From contig OY848921.1 in assembly GCA_963693285.1 (NCBI GenBank), positions 5,203,497-5,267,496 of the forward strand: a stretch of DNA of 64,000 nucleotides, read 5' to 3'. A program made the position numbers and the translations under genes. The notes beneath the pieces were generated by a model that saw only the letters and a program-made list of their open reading frames with translations, was not told the origin of the DNA and ran no database searches. The stretch is from Xestospongia muta. Taxonomy: Eukaryota; Porifera; Demospongiae; Haplosclerida; Petrosiidae. Position 1 is the stretch's first letter; each line of letters opens with the position of its first letter. This document shows positions 1-10,585 of the stretch, one piece after another.

Positions 1-1445
1 ATGGTGAGTCTATACTTGAGGAAGCAATGGCAGCAGCAAAGCATCACAAAGTAATTGTAAGTGTAAACTACACAGCTAGACCTGGAGTTAGTTTCACTCT
101 GACTGGCTGTCAAGAGAGTCTTGATGTTGTGAAGCCAATGGTTGAAACAGCTGTTGAAAAGATAAAGGCAAGTATTGACACCTGTCAATTGCCAGTAGAT
201 TATCTAAAAGTTCCGTATTTTGAGACTGAAGAATTCAAAAAGCTTGGAGATTTAGTTAAGAAGCAATATTGTGTTGTAATCGGAAAACCTTTAGGTGGTG
301 CTAATGAAACCACAACGTTTCCATTAAAAGAAGAGAAGGCATTTCAATGGTCATTTCAAAATGATCAATTGGCTTTTCAACCTTATGCAGCTGAAGAGTC
401 TGAGCAACTTGAATTCTGGTATCAGACTGGAAATACTGGTAAATTGAAAATTGGGAAATTCACATACGCTTTTGATTTCAACACCATGATACAACACAAC
501 ACTCAAAATGGCAAAACACGCAGAATAAAAAGAACAATAGGAGATGAGAAAACTGCTACTTCTTGTAAATCTAATGTTACAATCCGTGGACCTACAGATG
601 GTGTTCGTAAAACAATAACACTATTGCAGGCTCAACTGGAAAGTTATGAAGAATCTCTTGATAGAACAGTCCCTCAGCGTATGGAGTCTTCATCAAGAAT
701 GGATAGTAAAGTGGCTGTATTGTTTGGTACAACTACTCATATTGTAAAAGATGCATTGTCTGGTATGCAGAGACGTCTCATCACTCATATAGGAACTGTG
801 ACTGGTATTAAAGCTCAAACCCCTAGAGAATGGGAGCCGCAAAGTCGTACAATAGAGCTGTTTAATATACCTCATGGGTCTGTTGAACATTCTCGTGTTA
901 TAGGAAAATTCACGGCAACCATGCCTAATGCCAATGTAATGTCTGTACAACGAGTACAAAATCAATACCTTTGGGAAAAATTCATACATCATAAAGGTAT
1001 GATTGAAAAAAAAAATGGTGGACAAGCTAATGAAAAGGAGTTGTTTCATGGAACAAGATCAAACAATCCACGTCAAATCTATGATTCTGAGGAAGGGTTT
1101 GATATGCGATTCAGTGCTTCAGGTATGTGGGGTCAAGCCAACTATTTTGCAGTCAATGCTAGCTATTCTAACAACTATGCATATACTTTGACAAATGGAC
1201 AAAGGCAAATCTTTTTAGCCAGAGTACTCACTGGTGCAAGTTATTATTGTTCACCAAATAATACACTTCGTATGCCTCCCAAGATACCATCATATGAAAC
1301 TAGTGCTAGTATTGCTGTTCAGCTCAGTGAAATTCGTTATGACACAGTAAATGGAATGACACGTGGATCTGCTGTCTACATGACTTATGACAACTTAAAA
1401 GCATACCCAGCTTATCTTATTACTTATGAGAACAGACTAGGTTAA
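1..1445 (+). CDS. PARP14-like mono-ADP-ribosyltransferase, 3' end (no macro domain)
   Basis: The window opens inside an exon: the frame is open from base 3, and base 1 aligns with base 19562 of the full-length paralogue at 14.3-21.6 kb. The first Met (base 27) is internal, not a true start. Numbering from that Met, a KH-like segment (about 1-95) is followed by a WWE domain (about 107-170, FQWSF start, Q/N-rich core) and a PARP catalytic domain (about 280-470) with ELFHGT (His341), ANYFAVNASYS (Tyr373) and YPAYLITY near the C-terminus. The third triad position is Val450 instead of Glu, which in the PARP family goes with mono- rather than poly-ADP-ribosylation. Compared with the paralogue, the whole macro domain (about 590 nt) is missing between residues 90 and 105, and about 23 residues of the KH-like linker before the catalytic domain are also gone. 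The reading frame is intact, so the gene may be functional. The stop is TAA at 1443-1445. Confidence 0.88.
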   Translation, partial: GESILEEAMAAAKHHKVIVSVNYTARPGVSFTLTGCQESLDVVKPMVETAVEKIKASIDTCQLPVDYLKVPYFETEEFKKLGDLVKKQYCVVIGKPLGGANETTTFPLKEEKAFQWSFQNDQLAFQPYAAEESEQLEFWYQTGNTGKLKIGKFTYAFDFNTMIQHNTQNGKTRRIKRTIGDEKTATSCKSNVTIRGPTDGVRKTITLLQAQLESYEESLDRTVPQRMESSSRMDSKVAVLFGTTTHIVKDALSGMQRRLITHIGTVTGIKAQTPREWEPQSRTIELFNIPHGSVEHSRVIGKFTATMPNANVMSVQRVQNQYLWEKFIHHKGMIEKKNGGQANEKELFHGTRSNNPRQIYDSEEGFDMRFSASGMWGQANYFAVNASYSNNYAYTLTNGQRQIFLARVLTGASYYCSPNNTLRMPPKIPSYETSASIAVQLSEIRYDTVNGMTRGSAVYMTYDNLKAYPAYLITYENRLG

Positions 1446-1681
1446 CTTTTTTTCTGAGAATTTGTTCATTACAGCTGACTGAATCAGACAGACTTAATTA
1501 AATGCATGTTAAATTGTCATTCTTTTGAGTTGATTACCTTATTAGCACGCACCTGTAAATAATTTAGATAACAGGTTTAAATGAACAAAAATGGGTGAAT
1601 AAATAACAGTCTAAATGAACAATGAGTGAATAAATGAGTAATTGAACAAACGATTTAATCAAAATTATTGTTCAAAATTAG
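1446..1681. other. 3' flank of the first PARP gene, A+T rich
   Basis: Non-coding. It contains several AATAAA hexamers (for example near 1597 and 1629) that could serve polyadenylation of the PARP gene, and repeated 'gaacaa/aataaatga' words. No other structure is visible. Confidence 0.4.
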
Positions 1682-2035
1682 TCATTTTTGTTCAGTTTCG
1701 GCAGGATCATCAACACTTTGATAACCATATGGGTAGTGCCAATCACAACTCGGTGGATATAGATTGTATTTTGGAAAAAAGGTCCTGTGAAGTTGGGCCA
1801 CATGCCACATGAAAACTGGTGGAGATGAGAACATACTGTGCAGTTGTTATAATGGCAGTGCACGAACCACTCCCTTAAAATTTTCATTGTACATCGAGTA
1901 GACTTATGGTTTTTGGCACAATTTTTTCTCCAATTCACAAACTTCTTCTTGGAGTAACTGACTCAAAGCGACTGTTCTTTAACGAAAGAGACAGCCTTCT
2001 TTCTTGGAAGCAGACTCTTCAGCTCGCTCTGCCAT
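1682..2035 (-). pseudogene. Small pseudogene with three in-frame TAA codons
   Basis: Read on the minus strand from the ATG at 2035, one frame of 118 codons runs to a TGA at 1684-1682. Three internal TAA codons interrupt it, after MAERAEESASKKEGCLFR, after LEKKLCQKP and after VVRALPL. Between the stops the peptide has ordinary composition, with an acidic/basic N-terminus, a possible coiled coil (QLLQEEVCELEKK) and an aromatic/proline-rich C-terminus. This looks more like decayed coding DNA than chance. An overlapping 86-codon open frame exists but is Cys/His-rich in an unstructured way and is probably a shadow. I do not recognise the family. No introns are needed, so a retrocopy is possible. 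Confidence 0.4.
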
Positions 2036-2407
2036 ACTTTTGAAAAAGGAATACGACCGGTAAATAGAAAATACGGATTGGCGATTGCGGATCATGTGTT
2101 CATGTGATTTGCATGTGATTAGCAGGTTATCAATCACACAATGGCATCTATTGTAACTTAACTATGATAAGAATTATAATGAATCCGTTATGCAGCGAGA
2201 TGACAATGAACTTTGACCTCACGTGACGACAAAAGTAGGGAGGACTGACTGACTGATATCTATTATCACTTTTATTATTATAATGATTGTTGTGCTGGTG
2301 AAAATTTACAGTTAGCTCAAGTCAGTGACATATAAGTGTTCTCTTCATTCATTTTGTTGGATTTACTTGGCATTTACCAGAAATCTGAGTGCATTTTTTT
2401 AGTTTAC

Positions 2408-2671
2408 AGCATTGTTTCGTTTCCCTGGCCCTCCATATTTTGACTTGTCTTTACGAAATACACAAATGCCACAATCATGTGTCTGCTTACAACCTGTACA
2501 ACTTCCACACCTTTTTCTCTTCATCCCTAAATTTTCAAACACATGGATTTGACAAGTATATAATTTATTCCATTGCATCCATATACCTGGTTTAGTATAT
2601 ATACATTCTTTATAATCGAATGTTACTTCTGTTATATTTTTGTCATTAGTTAGTTCATCTAAAATTGTCAT
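2408..2671 (-). CDS. CXXC-type zinc finger exon
   Basis: The minus-strand peptide contains KRKRCGSCTGCKQTHDCGIC followed by a basic KYGGPGKRNNA. This is the CxxCxxC...CxxC spacing and the [K/R]-x-GG-x-GK/R tail of CXXC zinc fingers (the DNMT1/MLL/KDM2/TET/MBD1 type, which bind unmethylated CpG). The frame stops just after the tail, but a good splice donor (GTAAAC, at 2407-2402) lies exactly where the family expects the last Cys, so the finger probably continues in another exon to the left. Upstream there are minus-strand exon-like frames at 2808-3050 and 3160-3300 and then a SWIM finger at 3313-3561. The CXXC module is therefore probably the C-terminal part of the transposase-derived gene described next. 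Confidence 0.55.
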
Positions 2672-4970
2672 CCTCTCTTCTTTATTGGCATTGCTATACA
2701 GATGGGTATTAATTAGTTATGGACTAATAAAGACTCAATGGTTGTACATGTTGTAACTAACCGTAGTACATTCCCTTTTTTTTCTTCCAGGTGCTTTCCC
2801 ACTTTGTTTAAATCGCCACTGATGTTCCATATTTTGTTTGGTGCAATATTCTCTCCTTGAAACTCTGTTGAAGGCACCATTGAGTTGATGATGAGGCTGC
2901 TTTGCATCTGAGTACTGCACTGTGTAAAAGTGAATTGATGTGAGGTAGGAAGCTATGAACAAATGTGTTCTCCATAGTCACAGTTTCTTCCAACTGTTTC
3001 AAGTACAACTGAAATGTCTGAAGTTGGATTGATGGGTCTGTACAAGTGCAGATGTAATGATAATTATAAGTAAATAAACATGCACTATACAATATGTACA
3101 TACATACATTAATTGAATTGACAAAATTAATAAATCAATAAAAGGGTCACTTTTTTACCTGTGGTTGGATTTCGTAAACTTTCAGCGAACTCAAGATTGT
3201 CATCAAAATCAGAGCCACTTGACAGGTGCTCATGAGTGTTGGATGTACACAATGATTCATATTGAAAATCTTTGTCTAGGTCATTAGTCTCTAGTAATCG
3301 AATGGTATGTACTCAATGAATGTGTTTACAAAGATGACCATTTGTATAGTCATAACACAGCTGATCACACTCGTACATATGGTAGCATAGTTTCTTGCAC
3401 TCACTCATGGTACATATTAAATTTGACTCGGTGCATTCAGTACATAGATCCATTTCCGCCCTTATAATATAACCATCTGAATTTTTCTTGAGTTCACCTG
3501 TGCACATGCCAGTGACAGAGTAAATGTTTGAGGGTTGTTCCAAACACGAGGCTTGCTGCATTCCAACCAGTGTTATCTGTTCAATTAAAAACTAAAAATA
3601 ATTTTTACCAATAGCATGTAATCAACCATCGTCTGTCATCAGTACTGATACTAATGAATCTGGAGACTGCTTCTTAATACTTTGTAGGAACAATTCCACA
3701 ACCTCAGTAGTTTCTTGATCTGATATGCACCAAGCAATAGACTGTCCAATATACATACATGCAGCATATGAATCAAATGTGATTTCAGTGTATTTAAGCT
3801 TTAACCTTGACTGAACTCATCCACAACAATACATGTGATCACCTTGAACCAGTAGGCATTAGTGCCATGGGTGGCATCTATACACAATATCTTACTACTG
3901 TACCTTCTGTACAGTTTCATTTGGAATTATGTTTGAATAGCTAGGACAAATGAATCACTAGCAAGAGTAGGATATTCAGGCATAACCATGCCTTGTCACT
4001 TGTAAACTAGAACAGGATTAAAAGGCTCCATTTCTAGCTCTCGTACAATCATATCAACTGATGTTGCATCGTTCTCATGTCTCTTCACTTGGTTGTCTTG
4101 CACAGAATGCTTGATGTTTCGAATGTCTTGAGTTAATAGAAAATGTTTTTGTGAAACTGTTTGGTCAAAATCTTGTCTGTTAACTCGATGGCCAACATTC
4201 TCTCTCACATCTAAACAAAATCACATTGTGTGATTAAATAGTAAAATAAATATTTATAATTATACATACCTTCCAATATCCGTTGGAAAGGAATGCCTTT
4301 GTTAACCTTTCCAGCCACTTTCTCTTTAACACGTTTTGGTAATGGTAGGTGTGGGATTTCCTTAGGCCCAAGGTCATGATTAGTATGAGCTGTAATATAA
4401 GTCACCTCCACATGATGGTCATGGTACTCATCAACATACATTCGAGACAAACAAACAGCATTAAGTTTACGTGTAGGTTTTTGATGGGGCCTCTTTTTGT
4501 CTGTTTTTCTTTGTGAAGGATTGCCCCAATACTCTCCATCTCAGCAGCAGGAAAAATAATAGGTGGTTTTTATAGCTAAAGAAAAAATATAATAATTATC
4601 CATGAAAACGATTGAGTCTATATCTTATATGTACCATGGTTCAATTTTGGTTTGTAAAATGATTGTCGTTGAACATAGGTAGTATATGTATCCTCCTCCT
4701 CTAACTCTTTCCACTTGTAATATTGCTGAAGTGAGTCAAACTTGAAGAGTTTTGTGCCTAAATTGTAGGTTGTTACATTTAATCAATGCAATATATGAGT
4801 GATCAGAATGGCAATCAATTCAGATCATCTAGTGAAAAATTATTGACACATACCAAGAGATTCTTTGTGAATTGACTGACAGTGGTCCAGCAACAATTTC
4901 ATTGTTCGAAATGGTGCTAATGATTCACATTTGAATGGGCAAAAAAATCGGTTGCTGTAACTTGATTTCT
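2408..4970 (-). pseudogene. MULE-type transposase-derived gene (C2H2 - DDE - SWIM - CXXC), broken
   Basis: Read right to left, the pieces are as follows. A C2H2-like finger (FFCPFKCESL, then HCQSIH) lies near 4850-4970. A segment LFKFDSLQQYYKWKELEEED lies near 4640-4760. A basic stretch runs into HTNHDLGPKEIPHLPLPKRV (4270-4450). At 3820-3915 the first DDE block is KILCIDATHGTNAYWF with VVDEFSQG, and near 3610-3760 there is SIAWCISDQETTEVVE with the second acid in LMTDDG. A SWIM zinc finger with final CKHIH lies at 3313-3400, and the CXXC exon is at 2408-2671. These blocks match MULE transposases with SWIM fingers, common in invertebrate genomes. In-frame stops occur near 4540, 3990, 3925 and 3640, so as a transposase it is dead. 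Some breaks could be introns. A second, related element lies at 42.5-44.8 kb. Confidence 0.6.
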
Positions 4971-5482
4971 GAAGATCAGTACATTCATTATGTATTATGG
5001 ATATTTATACTTGAATAAGAGGCACTATGCCAAGAAAGAAGATTCATCCTGGACAAAACTGTGGTCCTTGTGTCCTATGTGGTCAGACCAGCTACCACTA
5101 CTACGCTCATCCAATCCGCTGGAGTGATAGCCTGAGAGAAAGTTTTCTTGTACTTGAAGATATTGATGTAAGTACTTGTATGTGCCAGAATTGTGAGAAA
5201 GACATTAAAATGGTATTGAGAACCTGTTATATGTGCCATGCTGGAAGGAAAAAGAAAACATTTGTAACAAGAAGAAATGCATAGTGCCAATGTCTTCTTG
5301 TATGTCAAACATCAAAACAACAAATATTTGTACAGCTCTTGAGGTAAGTACTATGTTAGGCTTCACAATAGATGACCTTGACGACACTCAGGCAGTAGTG
5401 ACGGTTTGTAAGTCACACTACAGGCATGTCCATTGCTTAGTACATAGTAATGATGACGACATATATGTACATGTTAAGTAGT

Positions 5483-5582
5483 GTTTGAAACGAATAGTGT
5501 AAATATTGGAATAATTGATTGTTACACTAATTATCCGAATATTTCTGAGGTATTCAAATATTTGGTTCTGAGCCACGCCCTT
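5483..5582 (+). repeat. Left arm of an inverted repeat flanking a coding fragment
   Basis: The arm begins gtgtttgaaacgaatag and ends gagccacgccc. The reverse complement of 5786-5876 begins gtgttgaaacgaatag and ends gttgccacgccc, with a similar A+T-rich middle (ttgaataattg). The two arms are about 90-100 bp, imperfect, and 200 bp apart. Confidence 0.55.
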
Positions 5583-5785
5583 AACGTGATAACACGTGCT
5601 CAACAGACGAAGCAAGTTCAAGCAATGGTGAAGTGTTTTCGAAGTCTATAGAAATAGAAGGAACCAATGAAGAAGCAGAACCTGAGGTACAGCCAGCCAA
5701 AAGAACCAAGAAAGACAGTGCCATGTGCTATCTTCTTGGGACTTTGTCATACGAAGATAATATAAAGACCTGCAGTGACGAGTTT

Positions 5786-5876
5786 ATGGGCGTGGCAACA
5801 GCAACAAATATTCAAATATCCACTTTTTCAGGAAACAATTATTCAAATATTGATTTTGCCTATTCGTTTCAACACT
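5786..5876 (-). repeat. Right arm of the inverted repeat
   Basis: Partner of 5483-5582 in opposite orientation. Between the arms lies the acidic coding fragment of the cysteine-rich gene remnant. This could be a MITE-like element with internal coding sequence or two separate insertions. Confidence 0.55.
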
Positions 5877-6760
5877 AATATTAAGCCTATACAGTGCTAT
5901 ACATGTAATGCCAAAATCAAATATGGCACTGTCCCGCAATGTCCAGACTCTTAAGGCAATTGCAGAGCATTATCTAGTCCACTATGGTAGCAATTTAAGT
6001 TTTACACCAGATCATAGTATGTGTAAAATATGCTATAATACTTACTCTGCTATTTTGAGGAAGCTTCAGTCTTATAGCTCAGATGAGGAACTTCACCTTC
6101 TCTCAAATGATGAGCCTCTGCTACCTGAAGGTTAAGAATATGGACATTATTTAGAATAAATAAACTTTACGTGAAATAACAAGACAACTTGGTGATGTAC
6201 TAATAAGAAGACAAGCTATCCAGGTGGCAATGGGACACTAGCTTTAATAAGGCTTGTGGCATCTGCCTATATCATCAAACATCAAACTGCTTTCGGTGAA
6301 TTTCTACCACTAGAACTACTTGTTTCTCTCGACTCAAGTAATGACATTATACAGAAACATTATAACTTTTATAACTATGTACAAACCAAGGTATGGGGTT
6401 GAATATGCCTCAAGACCAATTACCACCATCAGTGGAAGCTTTATGATGTCATTGGCAGAGAAGCATTTGGGTCTATGACTATTGGAATTAGTTGTGTTGT
6501 GATACTATAATACTTCTATTAGTAGATTTATTTGGATGGGCTAGACATGATGGGAATTTATCAGTGGAATGGGACTCACCTTAAAATACGTTAGCAGTAA
6601 GGGAGAGAATAGCTTTCTTGACACATGGATGTGGATGTAAGACTGGATGATACAGCTAGATGTAAATGTGTGAAATCAAGACATTGTTGTGGGCCAGGAT
6701 GCTCATGTAGTAAACACGTAACCTGTGTTAATAGAGGAGAGTCAACTCAAATGTTCTGAT

Positions 6761-7867
6761 TGATAAAATGTCAATAACAAACACTAATACATTTTAAAGA
6801 CAACAGAATGATGAAATTACCTGTTCAAGGCAATATAGCAGGTAAAAGGTCTCTTTGGTTCAGACGTAACAGCATCGCCAGACAGCTATTAGCCGGAGAA
6901 AGTTATCCATATTTTTAACCCCCTTTTTACTCACATCATACATCCGTACAATCACGTGAGCGGCTGTCCCTACTCTCTCTCCTGTGATACACCACGTTGC
7001 GAAGTGACTGATTTTGTCTTGAGCTTAGGAAGGATAGACGAACAAAAGATAATGAAGAAAAGTGTTTAGGTAAGGAATCTCATAATTATAAGACAAAAAC
7101 ATGTTGATATCACTACTTTTCACTAGGTAAGTGTATGTGAAAGTAACTTTAACACTATTTAATCATTCAGTTATGGTATTAGTTATGGTATTACAGAATT
7201 AGCAAATGTAGTTATCAGGGATTTCATCTGGTTTTGGAACTGTACATGAAAGATGCATCCACAATAGGCAAGAATCACATTGTATCCATTGAACAGTTTC
7301 CGAGTTATAACTGCAATCATCTTTCAAACAGCCACCACAAAATTTTGTGTCTTGTTTTTTAAGCATTTTCTTAGCTATATCAAGTTGTGATTAATTTGGT
7401 TTAGACATAGTCAATATGGTTGTTGCTCTTTTTTTCTTGGTTCAAGTTGCCCATTGCTTCAAATGTGTACAATAATTTGAATAAAAATATGTGTAAAACT
7501 GGCTGTGGTTTTCATGTATATGGGTTAAAAATTCTTGTAATGTAGCATGGAATTTGCCTTTGTCAAGTTCATTTGATAAAATGCTAAGAAGATGATAAAG
7601 TGTGATCTGTTCTTGCTTGTCCTTAACACGTTCTCCAAGTGCTTTCCTTCATGTCCTGTCTAATCCTCACCTGTAATCACATATACTACAGGTAATAGTC
7701 CCATTGTCAATATTGTTGTGTTAATTTTAAACGTGCTTTGACAAACCACTCTGATATGAGTACTTTCCACATGTTGGGTTTTTAGTGATAGCTGTTTTGG
7801 TTTTTGTGTTATTAAAGATATGACTATTACAGAGTAATGTCATTTAAGAAGGTTATTTGTAATATAC
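6761..7867. other. Intergenic; possible 5' exon at about 6980-7070
   Basis: No convincing coding sequence. Around 6945-7010 the DNA is richer in G+C and pyrimidines (cctactctctctcctg), and an ATG at about 7052 is followed by a short frame ending at a splice-donor-like gtaagg near 7070. This may be a promoter and first exon of an unidentified plus-strand transcript. The rest is A+T rich with nothing recognised. Confidence 0.25.
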
Positions 7868-8137
7868 CTGTAGTTATAGGTTGTTTTGTGCCTATACTAG
7901 ATTTGGTATGAAATAACAATCCTCTCTCAATGGCATCTTTCACACTATCCGTGCTAGGACTAGGAGATCGATTTCTTGATATTTTGTCTGATTTTGGTGG
8001 TAATTTAAGTGATGGGTGCTTGTTAATTAACAGATGATCAAGATACTTGACTGTATCAGGTTCTAAGAATATAGGTTGGTAGTTAAAGCCAGTAGGAACC
8101 TGTAATTGTAGTAGAATTGCCCTGACATTGGGTTGCC
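7868..8137 (-). CDS. Hypothetical minus-strand exon
   Basis: An 89-90 codon open stretch sits between an acceptor-like tatgtatag (just right of 8137) and a donor-like ctacag|gtatat (at 7867). The peptide includes QPNVRAILLQLQVPTGFNYQ, then a basic Ser/Pro-rich patch (ISRNRSPSPSTDS) and KDAIERGLLFHTK. An unspliced reading would give a 105-residue protein. Another possible short minus-strand exon (8234-8265, ending accag|gtatgt) lies upstream, but its phase does not fit with an open frame. Family not recognised; it could be a degraded element. Confidence 0.25.
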
Positions 8138-9243
8138 TATACATATTTCAATAGTATGTTATGTACTTCAGTAAGCACCGAGAAGTCAGTTACAAAGGAG
8201 GAAATGAATCAAGACATACCTGGTATGGTGGCAAAACTGGACCTAGAGTCTCTATAACAGTAACATTCATGTATACAGATATTTCATGTAACTTGGATGT
8301 CATTGAGAGAAAGATGTCAATTAACATTCTTTTTTTTCTAGTTGTTCAGTGAACTGGGTCATAGAATTACAAGCTAACCAACAAAGCTGGTCAATACAAT
8401 TGGTTAAAAAGACTACATAGTATCGTCAGCTGGTGACTGGTATTAATGCTGATCAAAAACTGTCACTGAAGTTATATAATTCTGGTTTAACTATAATCGT
8501 TTGTTTCAGTCAACATTATTTGTGACATTACATTACAAAGATGAAGCTGTTATACACTTTTGGAGCTAGAATAGATAGTGTACTGTAATGTTTTTATGTA
8601 TTTAGAAGACTTTTAATTAATTGTTGATCAGATCAATTAAAAATCAATTAATGTTGGTCACGCGTGGTTGGAGCTTGCTGTTATTTCCCGCCCGAATTGT
8701 CACGAGTTTGTGCCCTGTGTTTGTCGTAATGAAGCATGACAGAGATGTCTTGAAAATATAAAAAAGACTTCATTTGAAAGCCTTTTTAGTTCACAGACCA
8801 TCTCTTCGTTCTCCACTTCGACTCTCTTAACGACTCGTCTCTTTGTTCATCACTTCGTTGGATCCTTCCTCTTCGCTGGATCATCCTTTTCATTTTCTTT
8901 TCTTTTCTTTTTTATTTAATTATTATTTTATTTATTTTCTGCTTTTTTAATTTAATTTTTATCTTTTTATTTTTGTTTATATCAATCAGTTCGTTAATTG
9001 ATTTTTCTCTTCGTTTCTACAGGACTCAATTGGATGTTACCACGAGTTGCCAGATGTTTTGAAGTTTAAGACTGTTGTCTGATGTTTGCTGATGTTTTGA
9101 CTGTTCTCAGTTCTCTGGATGTAAAAGATGAGTCGCTCTCCTGCCTGGTCTCTTCTATCTTCTTTCAAGCCTTCTTTCCTTTTTTTTTGTTTTTATTTTT
9201 ATTTTTTTTGGGCTATCTAGCCCACACAAACCCTAATAATTAT

Positions 9244-9318
9244 CTTCCCCCTGCCGCCTGGCGGCCTCCCAAAAAAAATTTTTTTTAATATCCGAGGCCG
9301 CCAGGTGGCGGGGGGAAG
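9244..9318. repeat. GC-rich hairpin (24-bp arms) around an A/T loop
   Basis: The left arm (9244-9267) and right arm (9295-9318) are complementary at 22 of 24 positions (cttccccctgccgcctggcg... against ...ggtggcggggggaag). The loop is about 27 nt and includes an A8/T run. It is a striking G+C island in A+T-rich DNA. Confidence 0.8.
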
Positions 9319-9562
9319 CTCTGATCTTCTAAGGTGCGTGTGTGTTGGTGGTCCCTTTTCACTTCCTCTGTCTCTCTTCACTCTCTATCTACTCATTGTC
9401 ACCATCAGTTCATAACTACTCTCTCTTTCTTTCCCTGCAGGCGCAGCACTGGTGAAAAAGGTGAGCTGTCTCTCCATCCATTCACTTCTCATCCATTCTT
9501 TAGTTATCCAGTTGTTATTCTTCTCTTTTTCTCCCTCTATGTTCTCAACTTGTGGACTGACT

Positions 9563-9765
9563 GGACTCTTGGGAACTCTCTATCTTCTCTTTCTTACAAT
9601 TGCTGGATTGGAGACCTTCACTGGACTTCTTGGGAACTCTCTATCTTCTCTTTCCTACAATTGCTGGATTGGAGACCTTCACACTGGACTCTTGGGGACT
9701 GTTCAACTAAAAAGACTGTCTTATTTAGAGACCTTCACTGGACTTCTTGGGGACTCTTTGACTAC
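9563..9765 (+). repeat. 61-bp tandem repeat, pyrimidine-rich
   Basis: Two near-identical 61-bp units (gaactctctatcttctcttt... to ...ggattggagaccttcac) are followed by two shorter diverged ones sharing 'gagaccttcactggac' and 'cttggggact'. The repeat is responsible for the repetitive open frames across it. Confidence 0.7.
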
Positions 9766-10457
9766 AAAGACTGTTTTTTAAATAGATACCTTTTTTCATA
9801 GAAAATAAATTAGTTTAGAATTCAATTTCTTTTGAAACTCTAATACTAAAAATTACTTACCATTGCTGCTGTATATAATCATACTGACATTTTTACATTT
9901 AATTAAATTTTTTACAAAAGTAATTAAAATTCTATTAAACGTTTTGCTCGTTAGTCGTGTGCTAATGATTGATATTTTCCCGCCATAATAGTGGTCACGC
10001 GTTTTTTGCTAGTTGTATACACGTGCTGATAATGTTTTCCCGCCCAATCAATGTGGTTTAATTTCTATTTCAGTGTTTTCTCAGATGTTTATTTCTTTTA
10101 ATAGTCAAAATTAATCTTTATCGTTTAATTTAAAAAAAAAACTATTTAAGAAGTTTAGGGTTCAGTGTCTACACACAAATTTTATTACACTTTTTTTAAT
10201 TGTAGATAAAGAGAAAAAATTTATAGCATTAAATTTGTGCCATCATTATCATGTAATCTTAAATACAAAACTGAGCATACAACTGAGTTCCATGGCTCAC
10301 TAAATGATGTAAAGGACTCTACTATACAGTATCGGAATGAGTCTATTAGTATGGGTTTGAGTCCAACCTGTTTGATACTTGCCTGTGTCTATTACGTAAC
10401 TATTAGCAAATCAAATTATTCTTTTTTTAAAAGAATAACAAACATGATAGTGAGTGG

Positions 10458-10585
10458 TAGGATATCAACAAACTACAATTAAAACGTACACCTAAAATCA
10501 ATTGAACAATTATAATTCATTTAGGATATCAACAAACTACAATTAAAACGTACACCTAAAATCAATTGAACAATTATAATTCATT
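10458..10585 (+). repeat. Perfect 64-bp tandem duplication
   Basis: The 64 bp from 10458 to 10521 (starting taggatatcaacaaac) are repeated without visible change at 10522-10585. This is probably a recent replication slip. Confidence 0.9.

Larger units (their letters stand above)
5027..6760 (+). pseudogene. Cysteine-rich gene remnant with CXC (tesmin-like) C-terminus
   Basis: The plus-strand fragment 5027-5281 starts MPRKKIHPGQNCGPCVLCGQ and carries several CxxC pairs. A second frame (5233-5481) continues with more Cys/His. An acidic, basic-patch fragment lies at 5620-5780 (NEEAEPEVQPAKRTKK), and another CxxC-bearing frame at 5908-6135. Near 6510-6750 the text reads LVDLFGWARHDGNLSVEWDS, a stop, then VRERIAFLTHGCGCKTG, a stop, CKCVKSRHCCGPGCSCSKH. 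Dense cysteines in CxCxxx...CxxxCGPGCxC order are typical of CXC/tesmin-like DNA-binding repeats. The stops at about 6575, 6650 and 6658 and the frame changes mark a broken gene, unless some gaps are introns. The exact family is not recognised. Confidence 0.45.
8640..10050 (+). ncRNA. Candidate spliced non-coding or transposon-like locus
   Basis: A TATA-like 'aatataaaaaag' at about 8754 is followed by strongly pyrimidine-rich DNA (8795-8990). Splice-like signals follow on the plus strand: acceptors ...tttctacag (near 9020) and ...tttccctgcag (9440), and donors aag|gtgcgt (near 9332) and aaaaag|gtgagc (9461). The last acceptor and donor would delimit a 20-nt micro-exon. The edges carry similar words in direct orientation: ggtcacgcgt at 8656 and 9993, and tttcccgcc at 8684, 9976 and 10036. 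Open frames here (9334-9801, 9452-9781) are low-complexity products of the pyrimidine-rich 61-bp repeat and do not look like protein. It may be a non-autonomous element or a long non-coding RNA. Confidence 0.25.

Noticed and set aside
693..1049. 118-codon minus-strand frame inside the first PARP gene
   Set aside because: Antisense shadow of a well-supported coding exon.
9334..9801. 155-codon frame rich in Leu, Ser, Trp and Phe
   Set aside because: Low-complexity product of the pyrimidine-rich 61-bp repeat; splice-like signals interrupt it and a second frame over the same DNA looks equally 'repetitive'.
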